A stretch of DNA of 64,000 nt from assembly GCA_964512635.1 (NCBI GenBank), contig CAZEJB010000009.1, positions 48,821 through 112,820 on the forward strand, in the 5' to 3' direction. The notes below the pieces were generated by a model. The model made no database searches. It was not told where the DNA came from and saw only the letters and a list, made by a program, of their open reading frames with translations. How positions within the stretch are numbered: the first letter of the stretch is position 1; each line of letters starts with the position of its first letter. Made by a program: the position numbers and the translations under genes. Origin of the DNA: JADZFO01 sp964512635 (lineage in GTDB: Bacteria > 4484-113 > JAFGCY01). Below are positions 54,920 through 62,681 of the stretch, piece after piece.

Positions 54920-56055
54920 TCGGCCAGCAGGTAGCCGCGGCAGAGCTCGTCCAGCAGGTGCAGGTGGTAAAGGCTCGGGCCCCGCAGGTGCAGGCGCGCA
55001 GGTCCGGGCCCGCCGTCGGAGACGACGCTCAGCGCCAGTTCGCCCCGTGGGCCTTCAACCGAAACAAAGGCCTCGCCGGCGGGGACTTGCAGGGGCGGGT
55101 CTTGACCCGCCTTCCCCCGCACAGGCAGCGCCAAAGAGGGCGAGTCAAGACTCGCCCCTACAAGATGGTCCGCCCCTGCCAAGAAGTCCAGGCATTGCTC
55201 GACGATGTTCATGCTCTCGCGCATTTCCATGAAGCGCACACGATAGCGGTCGAGGGCATCGCCAAACTCGCCAAGCGGGACGCTGAACTTAAGCTGCCCA
55301 TAGGCCGCATAGGGCGCATCCCGGCGCAGGTCGCAGTCGACGGCGCTGGCACGCGCCACCGGGCCGGATGCGCCGTTTTTGATCGCGTGGTCTGTTTCCA
55401 GCACACCGATCAGCTCCGAGCGGTTAACCCAGATCGCGTTATCGCTGAAATACTCTTCATAGGAATCGATCCGCCGGCGCATCAGCGGCAGCCAGGCCCG
55501 CAGACGCTCATAGAAAGCCGCCGGCGGTTCATGGCTGACGCCGCCGGGGATTATGTAGGCCCCGTGCCAGCGATGGCCGGAAAGCAGGTCGATCAGCTCC
55601 AGCAGCGGCTCGCGCTCGCGCATGGCCCAGAAGATCGGGGTCATCGCGCCGACCTCCAGGCCGAGGTCGCCAAACCAGTAGAGATGGCTGCTCAGGCGGC
55701 CGATCTCAAGCACCAGGCTTCGCAGCCACAGCGCCCGCTCTGGCACTTCAATGCCGCTCAGCTCCTCAATCGCCGCGCTGTGCAGGTAGTGGCCGTTCAT
55801 CCCCGCCAGCCATTCGGTGCGGCTGAGCAGCGCGGCGCAGCCGGCCCAGTCGCGCTGGCTGCAGAGCATTTCGATGCCGCGGTGCATGAAGCCCTGCTCG
55901 ACGGTGACGCGCTCGATCAGCTCGCCGTCGGCCTGGATGTGCAGTTGAACCGGGCTGACCAGCGAGGGGTGCTGGGGGCCGACGGAGACGACGATGGTCT
56001 CGGTCAGCAGCGGGTCGTATCTTTTTTCAACGCGACGGATTGAGGAGAGCGTCAT
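54865..56055 (-). CDS. nuoD: Complex I-like subunit NuoD with altered quinone site and repeat insertion
   Basis: A 396-residue homologue of the 49-kDa subunit. GPQHP (26-30), FMHRGIE (57-62), GIEVPERA, VGAMTPIFWA and the final IYASLDIMVGEADR are typical. Two quinone-site residues of complex I are changed: the His after HPAA is Val33 (HPSLVSPV), and the Tyr of the DRxxY motif is Trp82 (SRTEWLAG). The HPSLVSPV form is closer to group 4 hydrogenase large subunits, but the NiFe cysteines are absent. Residues 297-324 are translated from a palindromic repeat. The stop is at 54865, next to the scaffold gap, so the gene is complete. Confidence 0.9.
   Translation of the reverse strand: MTLSSIRRVEKRYDPLLTETIVVSVGPQHPSLVSPVQLHIQADGELIERVTVEQGFMHRGIEMLCSQRDWAGCAALLSRTEWLAGMNGHYLHSAAIEELSGIEVPERALWLRSLVLEIGRLSSHLYWFGDLGLEVGAMTPIFWAMREREPLLELIDLLSGHRWHGAYIIPGGVSHEPPAAFYERLRAWLPLMRRRIDSYEEYFSDNAIWVNRSELIGVLETDHAIKNGASGPVARASAVDCDLRRDAPYAAYGQLKFSVPLGEFGDALDRYRVRFMEMRESMNIVEQCLDFLAGADHLVGASLDSPSLALPVRGKAGQDPPLQVPAGEAFVSVEGPRGELALSVVSDGGPGPARLHLRGPSLYHLHLLDELCRGYLLADLFVIYASLDIMVGEADR
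55086..55164. repeat. Palindromic element inside nuoD
   Basis: CTTGCAGGGGCGGGTCTTGA (from 55086) and TCAAGACTCGCCCCTACAAG (to 55164) are the outer arms. Each arm holds its own perfect palindrome, GCGGGTC-TT-GACCCGC or GCGAGTC-AA-GACTCGC. The element is translated in frame. Confidence 0.85.
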
Positions 56056-56807
56056 TAGGGCTGGCCCTCCTCGTCCTGTGGGGGTGGAGCGTGCTCCACC
56101 CTTGCTTTGGCGGGCTCAGTTGTAGTGGCGGGTCTTGACCCGCCTTCTTTCAACGCAGAATTGGGCGAGTCAAGACTCGCCCCTGCGGCGTTATCCGCGG
56201 CCTGCCTCAGTCCAAAAATCAGCCCCGCTTCATGGCGGTCGGCCAGAAGCTGCGCTGCATAGGCATGCGGCGGCGGCGGCCTGAAGTCGCTGCGCAGCGG
56301 GTGGCCCTGGAAGCGCATGTCCAGCAGCAGCGGCCGCAGGTCGGAGTTCCCAGCGAAGGGAATGCCCAGCATCTCCAGCAGCTCGCGCTCGGCGAGGCCG
56401 CAGGAGGGCCAGACCACGCTGAGGCTGGGGTGCGGTTCGCTGGCCAGGGTCCATTTCCATTTCAGCAGCAGCCCGCAGTGGCCGAACTGTGGCGCCCGGA
56501 GCTGCAGGTAGAAGGCGAAGTGATTCTGTAGTGGCGGGTCTTGACCAGCCTTCTCCTGTAGGGGCCGAGCATAGCCTCCGCCCATTTCCTCGGGGCCGAG
56601 GCTATGCTCGGCCCTTACCGGGGCAAGATCCATCGCCGTGAAGTCAATCGCCCGGGTGAAGCCGCCGCGGCGCAGGCCCTTGCAGACATCCAGCAGCCTG
56701 CCAGGGTCGGACAGCAGCGCGCGGCCGCGGCGCCCGTCGACAAGCAGGCAGCCCCCCTGGGCTTCGCTGACTTCACGGACGAGGCTGAGCGCGGCGTCAG
56801 GAAGCAT
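56055..56807 (-). CDS. nuoC: Complex I-like subunit NuoC with two repeat insertions
   Basis: A 250-residue homologue of the 30-kDa subunit. The core signature is WPSCGLAERELLEMLGIPFAG then DLRPLLLDMRFQGHPLRSDF. Residues 62-94 and 206-230 are translated from palindromic repeats, one within the domain and one at the C-terminus. The ATG at 56807 follows GGGGAGG and overlaps the upstream gene by 11 bases. The stop overlaps nuoD (TAATG). No cofactor is expected in NuoC. Confidence 0.88.
   Translation of the reverse strand: MLPDAALSLVREVSEAQGGCLLVDGRRGRALLSDPGRLLDVCKGLRRGGFTRAIDFTAMDLAPVRAEHSLGPEEMGGGYARPLQEKAGQDPPLQNHFAFYLQLRAPQFGHCGLLLKWKWTLASEPHPSLSVVWPSCGLAERELLEMLGIPFAGNSDLRPLLLDMRFQGHPLRSDFRPPPPHAYAAQLLADRHEAGLIFGLRQAADNAAGASLDSPNSALKEGGSRPATTTEPAKARVEHAPPPQDEEGQP
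56120..56188. repeat. Palindromic element in the nuoC 3' end
   Basis: TTGTAGTGGCGGGTCTTGAC (from 56120) and GTCAAGACTCGCCCCTGCGG (to 56188) are the arms, the same sequences as in nuoD with a different loop. Confidence 0.85.
56526..56624. repeat. Compound palindromic element inside nuoC
   Basis: A half element CTGTAGTGGCGGGTCTTGAC (from 56526) is followed by a full one, TGTAGGGGCCGAGCATAGCC (from 56557) facing GAGGCTATGCTCGGCCCTTA (ending near 56619). It is translated as nuoC residues 62-94. Confidence 0.8.
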
Positions 56808-57327
56808 GCACAGCCTCCCCGCTCTTGCTTCCCGGGCAGGATCTGTCTTCCCGGCGCGTGTCAAGGCTCCAGAGTGTTGCCGACAGGAGTATCCAGCCCA
56901 GCACGGCCAGGTATGTAAAGCGCGCCGGGGCCAGCTCAAAGCTGATGAATCCGCCGGCCCACAGGGCATGGTTAACAAGACTGACTGAGCACCAGACGAT
57001 AGAAAGGGTGTGCAGGCCGCGCAGCAGGGTCTGCACGGAAGAGGGCCAAAGCGCGGTCAGCCCGTTGCCGCGCAGCCCAAAGGCGAACAGCAGCAGCAGA
57101 TAGGCCAGCTCGGCAATGCAGATCCACTCAATCATCATGGACTGGGCCTGCAGTCGCTGGGCATCACTGGCCAGGGCCAGTGAGCTGATCAGGTTTAAGC
57201 GGTGGCGGTACTCGGCGAAGACCAGCAGCATCACCGGCATACTGGCCAGGATCAGCAGTCGCTGTACCGGGTCCATGCCGGGGAACAGCCGCAGCTGTCG
57301 GAGGATGTCACTAAGCGGCTTGATCAC
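56797..57327 (-). CDS. Unrecognised membrane protein between nuoB and nuoC
   Basis: A 176-residue protein with about four membrane helices (near residues 22-40, 68-86, 100-122 and 130-152) and a short charged tail. The GTG start overlaps the nuoB stop (GTGA) and the end overlaps nuoC, so it is co-translated with both. No family is known to me at this position in other nuo operons. No cofactor motif is visible. Confidence 0.7.
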   Translation of the reverse strand: MIKPLSDILRQLRLFPGMDPVQRLLILASMPVMLLVFAEYRHRLNLISSLALASDAQRLQAQSMMIEWICIAELAYLLLLFAFGLRGNGLTALWPSSVQTLLRGLHTLSIVWCSVSLVNHALWAGGFISFELAPARFTYLAVLGWILLSATLWSLDTRREDRSCPGSKSGEAVHAS

Positions 57328-57866
57328 TGCTCATCCTCCTCCGGCCAGATGTTGCCGGCTACCATCGCCGCCGGCAGATAGGCCAGGCGCTCGGGGTGGT
57401 AGCGGCCGATGGTCGCATTGCCCCTGGCGCGACCGCTGGCAACGGCCTCGGTCAGGGTCTGGATCGCTTCCATGATCTGTTGCGGGCGGGGCGGGTCGCC
57501 GGGAACAAAGATGTCCACCGGCAGCAGCTCGTCGATACCCGGCAGCACGTTGTAGCTGCCGCTATAGGGGGCGCCGCTGATGGCGCCGTTGCCCAGCGCC
57601 ATCACAAAGCGCGGCTCGGCCATCGCCTCATACAGGCCGCGCAATACCGGCGCCATCTTATGGGTCACAACGCCGCAGACAATCAGCAGATCGACCTGCC
57701 GCGGGCTGGGGCGGATGACTTCGCTGCCCAGCCGGGCCATGTCGTACTGCGGCCCGACGGCGCTGAAGATTTCCAGCGTGGAATAGTCCATGCCCAGGGC
57801 CAGCGGCCAGAGGCTGCGCGCCGTGCACTCTTTGATCAGGCGTTCCAGCGAAGAGGCGACACTCAT
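57324..57866 (-). CDS. nuoB: NuoB homologue lacking all four cluster N2 cysteines
   Basis: A 180-residue protein clearly homologous to NuoB: PSPRQVDLLIVCGVVTHKMAPVLRGLYEAM, SYNVLPGIDELLPVDIFVPG and PPRP are intact. In characterised NuoB four Cys bind the [4Fe-4S] cluster N2. Here the tandem Cys pair is Tyr28-Ser29 (GMDYSTLE), the third is Gly94 (LGNGAISG) and the fourth is Asp124 (VPGDPPRP). The two remaining Cys (14 and 64) are not at ligand positions. The frame is clean, so this is substitution and not decay. The protein cannot hold N2 in the usual way. Confidence 0.93.
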   Translation of the reverse strand: MSVASSLERLIKECTARSLWPLALGMDYSTLEIFSAVGPQYDMARLGSEVIRPSPRQVDLLIVCGVVTHKMAPVLRGLYEAMAEPRFVMALGNGAISGAPYSGSYNVLPGIDELLPVDIFVPGDPPRPQQIMEAIQTLTEAVASGRARGNATIGRYHPERLAYLPAAMVAGNIWPEEDEQ

Positions 57867-57879
57867 ATTGAGCCACCGC

Positions 57880-58077
57880 CTGATTGCTGATTGCTGATTG
57901 CTGATTGATGATTAGAAAGAGCTGCGAGGCCGGGGCGACTCTCTGCTGATTCCGGGCAGGGCTTGAGGAAAGCAATGAATGTGAAGCGAGGCGCTGATTT
58001 GCCAAGGCTCTGATTACCACATGCCATGCCATGAGCAAGGCACTCCGGACAATCAGAAATCAGCAATCTGCAATCAG
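57880..58077. repeat. Heptamer hairpin H5 between nuoA and nuoB
   Basis: Four CTGATTG units (57880-57907) face CAATCAG, AAATCAG, CAATCTG and CAATCAG (58050-58077) across a loop of about 140 bases. ATCCTCC heptamers follow at about 58098-58118. Confidence 0.8.
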
Positions 58078-58134
58078 CAGTGGCATCCCATGCCGTGCCA
58101 TCCTCCATCCTCCATCCGCCTTTCGCCATCTCCG

Positions 58135-58533
58135 TCAGACCCATTCCAGCGCCCCCTTGCGGTAGGCGTAGGCCCAGCCGATCATCAGTATCCCGATGAA
58201 GACGAACATCTCCCACAGGCAGGTCGGCCCGATGGGGGTGAACAGGCGGTTCTCCTCGCCGAAGACCAGCAGGCGGAAGGCCGCGGCCCAGGGGAAGATG
58301 AAGACCACGTCGACGTCGAACATCAGGAAGACGATGGCCAGGATATAGAAGCGGATGTTGAAGCGCACCAGCGCGTCGCCCGCGGCGCGCGCGCCGCTCT
58401 CAAAGGTCAGACGCTTGAACAGGCCAGGGTTGCTGGGGCGCATCAGGGCTGCCAGCGCAAAGGCCAGGCCGAGCACACAGGCGCCCCCGAACAGGAACAG
58501 CGCCACCCAGTTGTATTGACCCGTAGTTGGCAT
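58135..58533 (-). CDS. nuoA: Complex I-like subunit NuoA
   Basis: A 132-residue three-helix subunit. FNIRFYILAIVFLMFDVDVVFIFPWA is the diagnostic block. The conserved loop Cys of NuoA/ND3 (YECG) is Ser here (FESG), and the FDVE motif reads FDVD. It is the first gene of the operon. TATAAT at 58617-58622 (minus strand) is a likely -10, giving a leader of about 75 bases. Confidence 0.9.
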   Translation of the reverse strand: MPTTGQYNWVALFLFGGACVLGLAFALAALMRPSNPGLFKRLTFESGARAAGDALVRFNIRFYILAIVFLMFDVDVVFIFPWAAAFRLLVFGEENRLFTPIGPTCLWEMFVFIGILMIGWAYAYRKGALEWV

Positions 58534-58616
58534 CCCCGCGACTTTCCGGCGCCCGGCGCGCCGCCCGGCGCAACTGCGCCAAGGCTAAAGACGCACGGCA
58601 GCGGCGCAGGTTATGG

Positions 58617-58622
58617 ATTATA
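58617..58622 (-). promoter_or_regulatory. Putative -10 of the nuo operon
   Basis: TATAAT on the minus strand, 83 bases before the nuoA ATG. A weak TTAAAT stands at 17-base spacing upstream (58640-58645). Confidence 0.45.
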
Positions 58623-58695
58623 GGTGCAGCAGCGGGGCGATTTAACTTGCAATCGCCGCGGCAGTCGTTATGCTCTAGGCTGCGCGAGCAAATAC

Positions 58696-59733
58696 ATGTG
58701 CCTGATAGCGGCAGCCGACGTCCAAGCCTGGGAGATACCCTTCCTTGTGGTCGCCCTGATCGCCTCCGTAATCCTGCGTTTTATGCTTGACGGCAGTGGC
58801 TTTGGCAGCGGCCTGCTTGGCGGCTGGCTCTTCCAGGGCGGGGACGGCTTTGGCGACCCGCGCCGCTGGAAGCCCAGTCCGCGCCCCGCAGTCAAGAAGT
58901 ATCAGCCCGCCGATGCCGCGCAGGCCGATGGCATCACTGGGCAGGCGCCGCGGCAACTGCTCAATGAAGGCACCGGCGAAATCACGGCCCAGGACCTGGA
59001 CCAGGACTTCGCCGGCGCAGTATCAGTGGCCCAGCTCGCCCCGGGCCGGCGCCTGAGCCCCGCCGAGGAGCTCGAACTGGCGCGTGAACGCCGGCACCGC
59101 CTGCGCCAGCGCCTGCCGGAAATCGCCCGCGATCTGCATGCCCAGTGGGAAGCGCTGGGCGAGTCGATGCTCTGGCTGGAGGCCGCATCCCGCGCGGCAC
59201 CCGGCGCCTGGGACAGCCCGCCACGCTATGCCGCTGCGCCGCAGGACCGCTCCCGCGCGACCAGCGACGTCGACGCACTGGCCCGACGCCAGATGGAACA
59301 GGCCGCGGGTACTGTGCGTGTCAGCACTGAAGATCTGGCCCGGCATGACCAGGTCGACCGTAATCACAACGGCATCCCTGATCATCTCGAAGACGGCCGC
59401 GGCCGCGGCTGGTACCCGCTGGAGTACAGCGAGCGCGCCTGGCGCGAGGTGCTGGAGGCCGAGCAGGGTCCCGGGATTCTGATCACAGGTCTGGCCCGCG
59501 AGATCGCCGAGCTGGCTGCGGCGCAGGCCCTGATGGGCTATCCCCTGCGGCTGCAGGGGCCGCTGGAAGAGACCCGCGCGATGCTGCTGCGCGCCTATGC
59601 TGCCTGCGATGAGCGCATCCCTCCACAGGAGCGCGCCGAGCTGCGCGAGCAGGTACTGGGCTTCCTGCGCCTTGAGCTGCCCCGCATGCGGCGCAACCTG
59701 GCCAGCGCGGCCGAAGTGATGGCCCAGGAATGA
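58696..59733 (+). CDS. Membrane-anchored hypothetical protein
   Basis: A 345-residue protein with one N-terminal membrane helix (about residues 10-30), a glycine-rich stretch (GSGFGSGLLGGWLFQGGDGFG) and a long Arg/Glu-rich helical region. DRNHNGIPDHLED near residue 228 resembles a calcium-binding D-x-N-x-N-G loop. It is divergent from nuoA and forms a pair with the next gene. No family is recognised. The ATG at 58696 is chosen because the helix starts just after it. Confidence 0.55.
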   Translation: MCLIAAADVQAWEIPFLVVALIASVILRFMLDGSGFGSGLLGGWLFQGGDGFGDPRRWKPSPRPAVKKYQPADAAQADGITGQAPRQLLNEGTGEITAQDLDQDFAGAVSVAQLAPGRRLSPAEELELARERRHRLRQRLPEIARDLHAQWEALGESMLWLEAASRAAPGAWDSPPRYAAAPQDRSRATSDVDALARRQMEQAAGTVRVSTEDLARHDQVDRNHNGIPDHLEDGRGRGWYPLEYSERAWREVLEAEQGPGILITGLAREIAELAAAQALMGYPLRLQGPLEETRAMLLRAYAACDERIPPQERAELREQVLGFLRLELPRMRRNLASAAEVMAQE

Positions 59734-59773
59734 CTTGCAGCAAAGCCGAAAGACGCTATTCTCTGGAAGACCT

Positions 59774-60631
59774 ATGCATCTTGATCTGATCCTGCTGTGG
59801 CTGCAATCCAGCGCCGACGATGCCGCGACCCCGGCTTCGACCTGGTGGCGCGTGCTGATCCTGCTGGCCGGCGGCGCGGCGACCATCTACAGCCGCGCGC
59901 GGATGGGCGGTGGTCCCGCCAGCGGCCTCGATGGCGCGGGCCAGGGCAGCAGCTTCAACCTGACCTTCGGGCGCAGCAGTCTGCTGGACCGGCCCTTCAC
60001 CGAGGCCGGAGCGACCGGTCAGCGCAGGCCCCGGGCCATCGTGCCCGATGTGCCCAGCTTTGACGAGGCGGTGGCCGATGCCGAGGCCGGGCTGAGCCCC
60101 GAGCAGGCGCGCAGCCGTCGAATCATGACCGCCGGCCAGAGCATCGCAGAACTCAACAACGGATTGCTGGCCGACTGGGCCCGCCTGCATGGCGCCATCG
60201 AGCAGCTCTGCGCCCAGGGTCAGAGCCCCGCGGAGCCAAACGACTGGCAGCTGGCCGGGCCGCTCAGCGTGGGCCTCGATGTCCTCGCGCCCGAGGATGA
60301 AGGCCCGCCGCCTTATCCGCTGAGTGCCGAGGAAGAGGCATGGCAAACCCTGCTGAAGGCCGCTGACGGCCCGCTGGCCCTGCATCAACAGCTCAGCCGC
60401 GGGGTTGAGACCGCGCATGCCGGGCGCAAGCTGCGCGGCGCCGCGCTGACCCTGCCGGGTCCGCTGAGCACCGTCGGCCATGTGCTGCGCCATGCCGAGG
60501 AATCGCTGGACAGCGGCCTGAAGCCCTCCAGCCGGGCCCGCCTGCGCAGCCTGGTGCGGCGCTTCTGCGCCGGTGAGCTCCAGCAGATCAGTGAAAACCT
60601 GCGTCAGGCGAACCTGCTGGACGAGCACTAG
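59774..60631 (+). CDS. Membrane-anchored hypothetical protein
   Basis: A 285-residue protein with an N-terminal hydrophobic start and one helix (about residues 22-40), a Gly-rich linker (RMGGGPASGLDGAGQG) and a helical Ala/Leu-rich C-terminal region. Its layout copies that of the preceding gene, 40 bases upstream, though sequence similarity is weak. Function is unknown. Confidence 0.55.
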   Translation: MHLDLILLWLQSSADDAATPASTWWRVLILLAGGAATIYSRARMGGGPASGLDGAGQGSSFNLTFGRSSLLDRPFTEAGATGQRRPRAIVPDVPSFDEAVADAEAGLSPEQARSRRIMTAGQSIAELNNGLLADWARLHGAIEQLCAQGQSPAEPNDWQLAGPLSVGLDVLAPEDEGPPPYPLSAEEEAWQTLLKAADGPLALHQQLSRGVETAHAGRKLRGAALTLPGPLSTVGHVLRHAEESLDSGLKPSSRARLRSLVRRFCAGELQQISENLRQANLLDEH

Positions 60632-60727
60632 CCCGCGCTGGAAGCCCGGCTCCTTCCGCCGATACATATTAATAAGAGGTCGCCGGGCCGCAACAGGGCG
60701 TCTTTCCGCGAGTCTCAAGTGGCAGAT

Positions 60728-60756
60728 TTGCCATCCGGCCCCTGACCTGCTAAAAT
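60728..60756 (+). promoter_or_regulatory. Strong promoter for the Cys-rich exported protein
   Basis: TTGCCA (60728-60733), a 17-base spacer and TAAAAT (60751-60756) with an extended TGC in front. It lies 62 bases before the ATG at 60819. Confidence 0.6.
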
Positions 60757-60818
60757 GACCCATCGCCCGCCTTTGCGTGCAAACGTAAATGCGGCCTTAA
60801 ACAAGTTAGGAGCGTGCC

Positions 60819-62462
60819 ATGAGGAAGCTCTTCGCGGGTGTATCGCTGTGTCTGGCGCTTGTCGTGCTGGGCATCGCGGTTGCATGGGCGGACAGTAACA
60901 CGGGGATGAACGAGGTCACGGGTATTCCCCTCTATCAGGGGCCGGAGTACAGCAGCCTCGACAGCCCGCAGCGTGATGTCAACAACATGCCGCCGGAATT
61001 CCACTCCTTCCAGCACCGCGGGGTGGATGAGGTTGGATACAGCCCGCTGACACTGGCGGACTTCCGCTTCCCGGTTGCAATGCGGACCCTGAAGGAATTC
61101 AAGTGGGAGCGCATGAGCTATCCCAAGCAGGCCGTGCAGGTCTGGAAGAACAGCTGCGGCGCCGGTACGGTCACCGCGTTCTTCTTTACCCGCGACATGG
61201 TCCGCGACCACATCCAGGGACTGATCGACGAGTACTACGTCTGCGATCCCGACATGGTCCAGCAGCTCATCGACTACTACGCTGAGGTTACTCCTCAGTG
61301 TGGCGAGGCGATCAGCTGGGTCTGGTTCCGCGTCGACGACCCGCAGAACGGCGGCTGCCTGACCAGCGGTGAGCCTAACCGCTACTTTGGCAACTACCTG
61401 AGCAACTTCAAGGACAAGTTCTATCTGGAGTTCGGCCTGCCCAAGGTCCAGAACACCATTGACAACAAGGTCCACCACTTCCTGTACCAGTACGAGGATC
61501 GTGGCAAGTATGGCTGCTCACCTGATCTGCGCATGCTCAAGTGCAGCAAGTGCAAGGGCAAGGGCTGCAGCAGCTGTGGCAAGTGCGACTCCTGCGGCAG
61601 CAAGTGCGACAAGGGCATGACCAAGTGCGGTAGCTGCGCCCAGAAGAGCTGCGGCGGCTGCAACAGCTGCATGAAGACCTGCGGCGACTGCGGCGGCAAG
61701 GGCTGCAAGAAGTGCGCGATGAAGGGCGAGATCAAGGCCCAGCTCGCCACCGGCTGCTCCGCTCCCTGCGGCGGCCTGTACCAGGAAGAAGACAAGCTGC
61801 AGATGCAGGCCGATGCCATGGCCGCCCAGAGCGGTGGCAAGCAGCAGGTCATGGACAAGTGCGGCTGCACCCACGAGGGCGCCTGCGACACCGGCACCTG
61901 CCAGAAGTGCTGCCCCAAGAAGAGCTGCAAGATCTACGACAAGCAGATCGACTGCCGCGACCTCAAGTACAAGGGCTTCAGCTTCGACCCGAACCAGCAC
62001 TATGTCTACTACCCGCGCAAGGCCATCATCGAGGACATCACCTACGATGAAGCCGCGCAGGCCTATCGCTGGAAGTTCGCCTGGCGCTTCAACGACTGCG
62101 AGAAGGACCTCCTGAAGCAGTTCTGCCAGTACGGCATCAACACCCAGATGGCGCTGGTCCTCAGCGACCCGACCTGGTATGCCCACGAGCAGCTCAGCAA
62201 CGACCTCAAGCGCTCCATCCTGGCCAGCGTTGATCCCAACACCTGGGGCAATGTCTGGGCCGCGGGCAATGTGCCCTTCGACAACAGCTGCTGCCCCTGC
62301 CAGCTGCCGAACTGCCCGGGCAACTGCAGCCACCAGCCGATGGTGGGCTTCGATGCCCCGGTCCCGCCGTCTCCTGAGCAGCCGGAAATGCCTCCGATCG
62401 AGGAGCCTTACTTCCCGCCGCCGGTGGAGACCCCGCCGACCCAGGTTGAAGGCCGCGGCTAG
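60819..62462 (+). CDS. Exported protein with metallothionein-like cysteine block
   Basis: A 547-residue protein with a Sec signal peptide (residues 1-24). Two non-repetitive regions (about 25-240 and 370-500) surround a block, about residues 232-310, dense in Cys, Gly and Lys with many CxxC and CxxCxGxGC units (CSKCKGKGCSSCGKC, CGDCGGKGCKKC). A second Cys cluster (CGCTHEGACDTGTCQKCC) and a CCPCQLPNCPGNC group follow. The C-terminus is Pro/Glu-rich. The block resembles DnaJ zinc repeats or metallothionein; extracellular metal binding or heavy disulfide bonding is inferred. AGGAG precedes the ATG. A terminator follows. Confidence 0.75.
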   Translation: MRKLFAGVSLCLALVVLGIAVAWADSNTGMNEVTGIPLYQGPEYSSLDSPQRDVNNMPPEFHSFQHRGVDEVGYSPLTLADFRFPVAMRTLKEFKWERMSYPKQAVQVWKNSCGAGTVTAFFFTRDMVRDHIQGLIDEYYVCDPDMVQQLIDYYAEVTPQCGEAISWVWFRVDDPQNGGCLTSGEPNRYFGNYLSNFKDKFYLEFGLPKVQNTIDNKVHHFLYQYEDRGKYGCSPDLRMLKCSKCKGKGCSSCGKCDSCGSKCDKGMTKCGSCAQKSCGGCNSCMKTCGDCGGKGCKKCAMKGEIKAQLATGCSAPCGGLYQEEDKLQMQADAMAAQSGGKQQVMDKCGCTHEGACDTGTCQKCCPKKSCKIYDKQIDCRDLKYKGFSFDPNQHYVYYPRKAIIEDITYDEAAQAYRWKFAWRFNDCEKDLLKQFCQYGINTQMALVLSDPTWYAHEQLSNDLKRSILASVDPNTWGNVWAAGNVPFDNSCCPCQLPNCPGNCSHQPMVGFDAPVPPSPEQPEMPPIEEPYFPPPVETPPTQVEGRG

Positions 62463-62501
62463 TCCGCCGGCGCTGCGAAAGCAGCATAAAACAGACTTTC
62501 C

Positions 62502-62532
62502 AAGGGGGCGCCGCAAGGCGCCCCTTTCCTTT
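62502..62532 (+). terminator. Rho-independent terminator
   Basis: AAGGGGGCGCC, loop GCAA and GGCGCCCCTTT form an 8-11 bp GC stem, followed by CCTTT. It closes the Cys-rich gene. Confidence 0.8.
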
Positions 62533-62681
62533 AGCCGTAGTCTCAGGCTCCCAAACCAGGAGAAACACAAGATAACCTTAGGCGCCCTGGATCGCGCCAG
62601 GGCCATTCACCCCGAAATCCACTCGCCAGCACCGGCTGGAGATTGGCGCGGATCGCGCCGTGTGTTACAATAATCCCGGTA

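Noticed and set aside
54865..56055. NuoD as a true group 4 NiFe-hydrogenase large subunit
   Set aside because: Neither the N-terminal CxxC nor the C-terminal DPCxxC nickel ligands are present, and the C-terminus is of complex I type.
57324..57866. NuoB as a decaying pseudogene
   Set aside because: The frame is intact, surface and core motifs around each lost cysteine are conserved, and it is tightly coupled to its neighbours; only the ligand positions changed.
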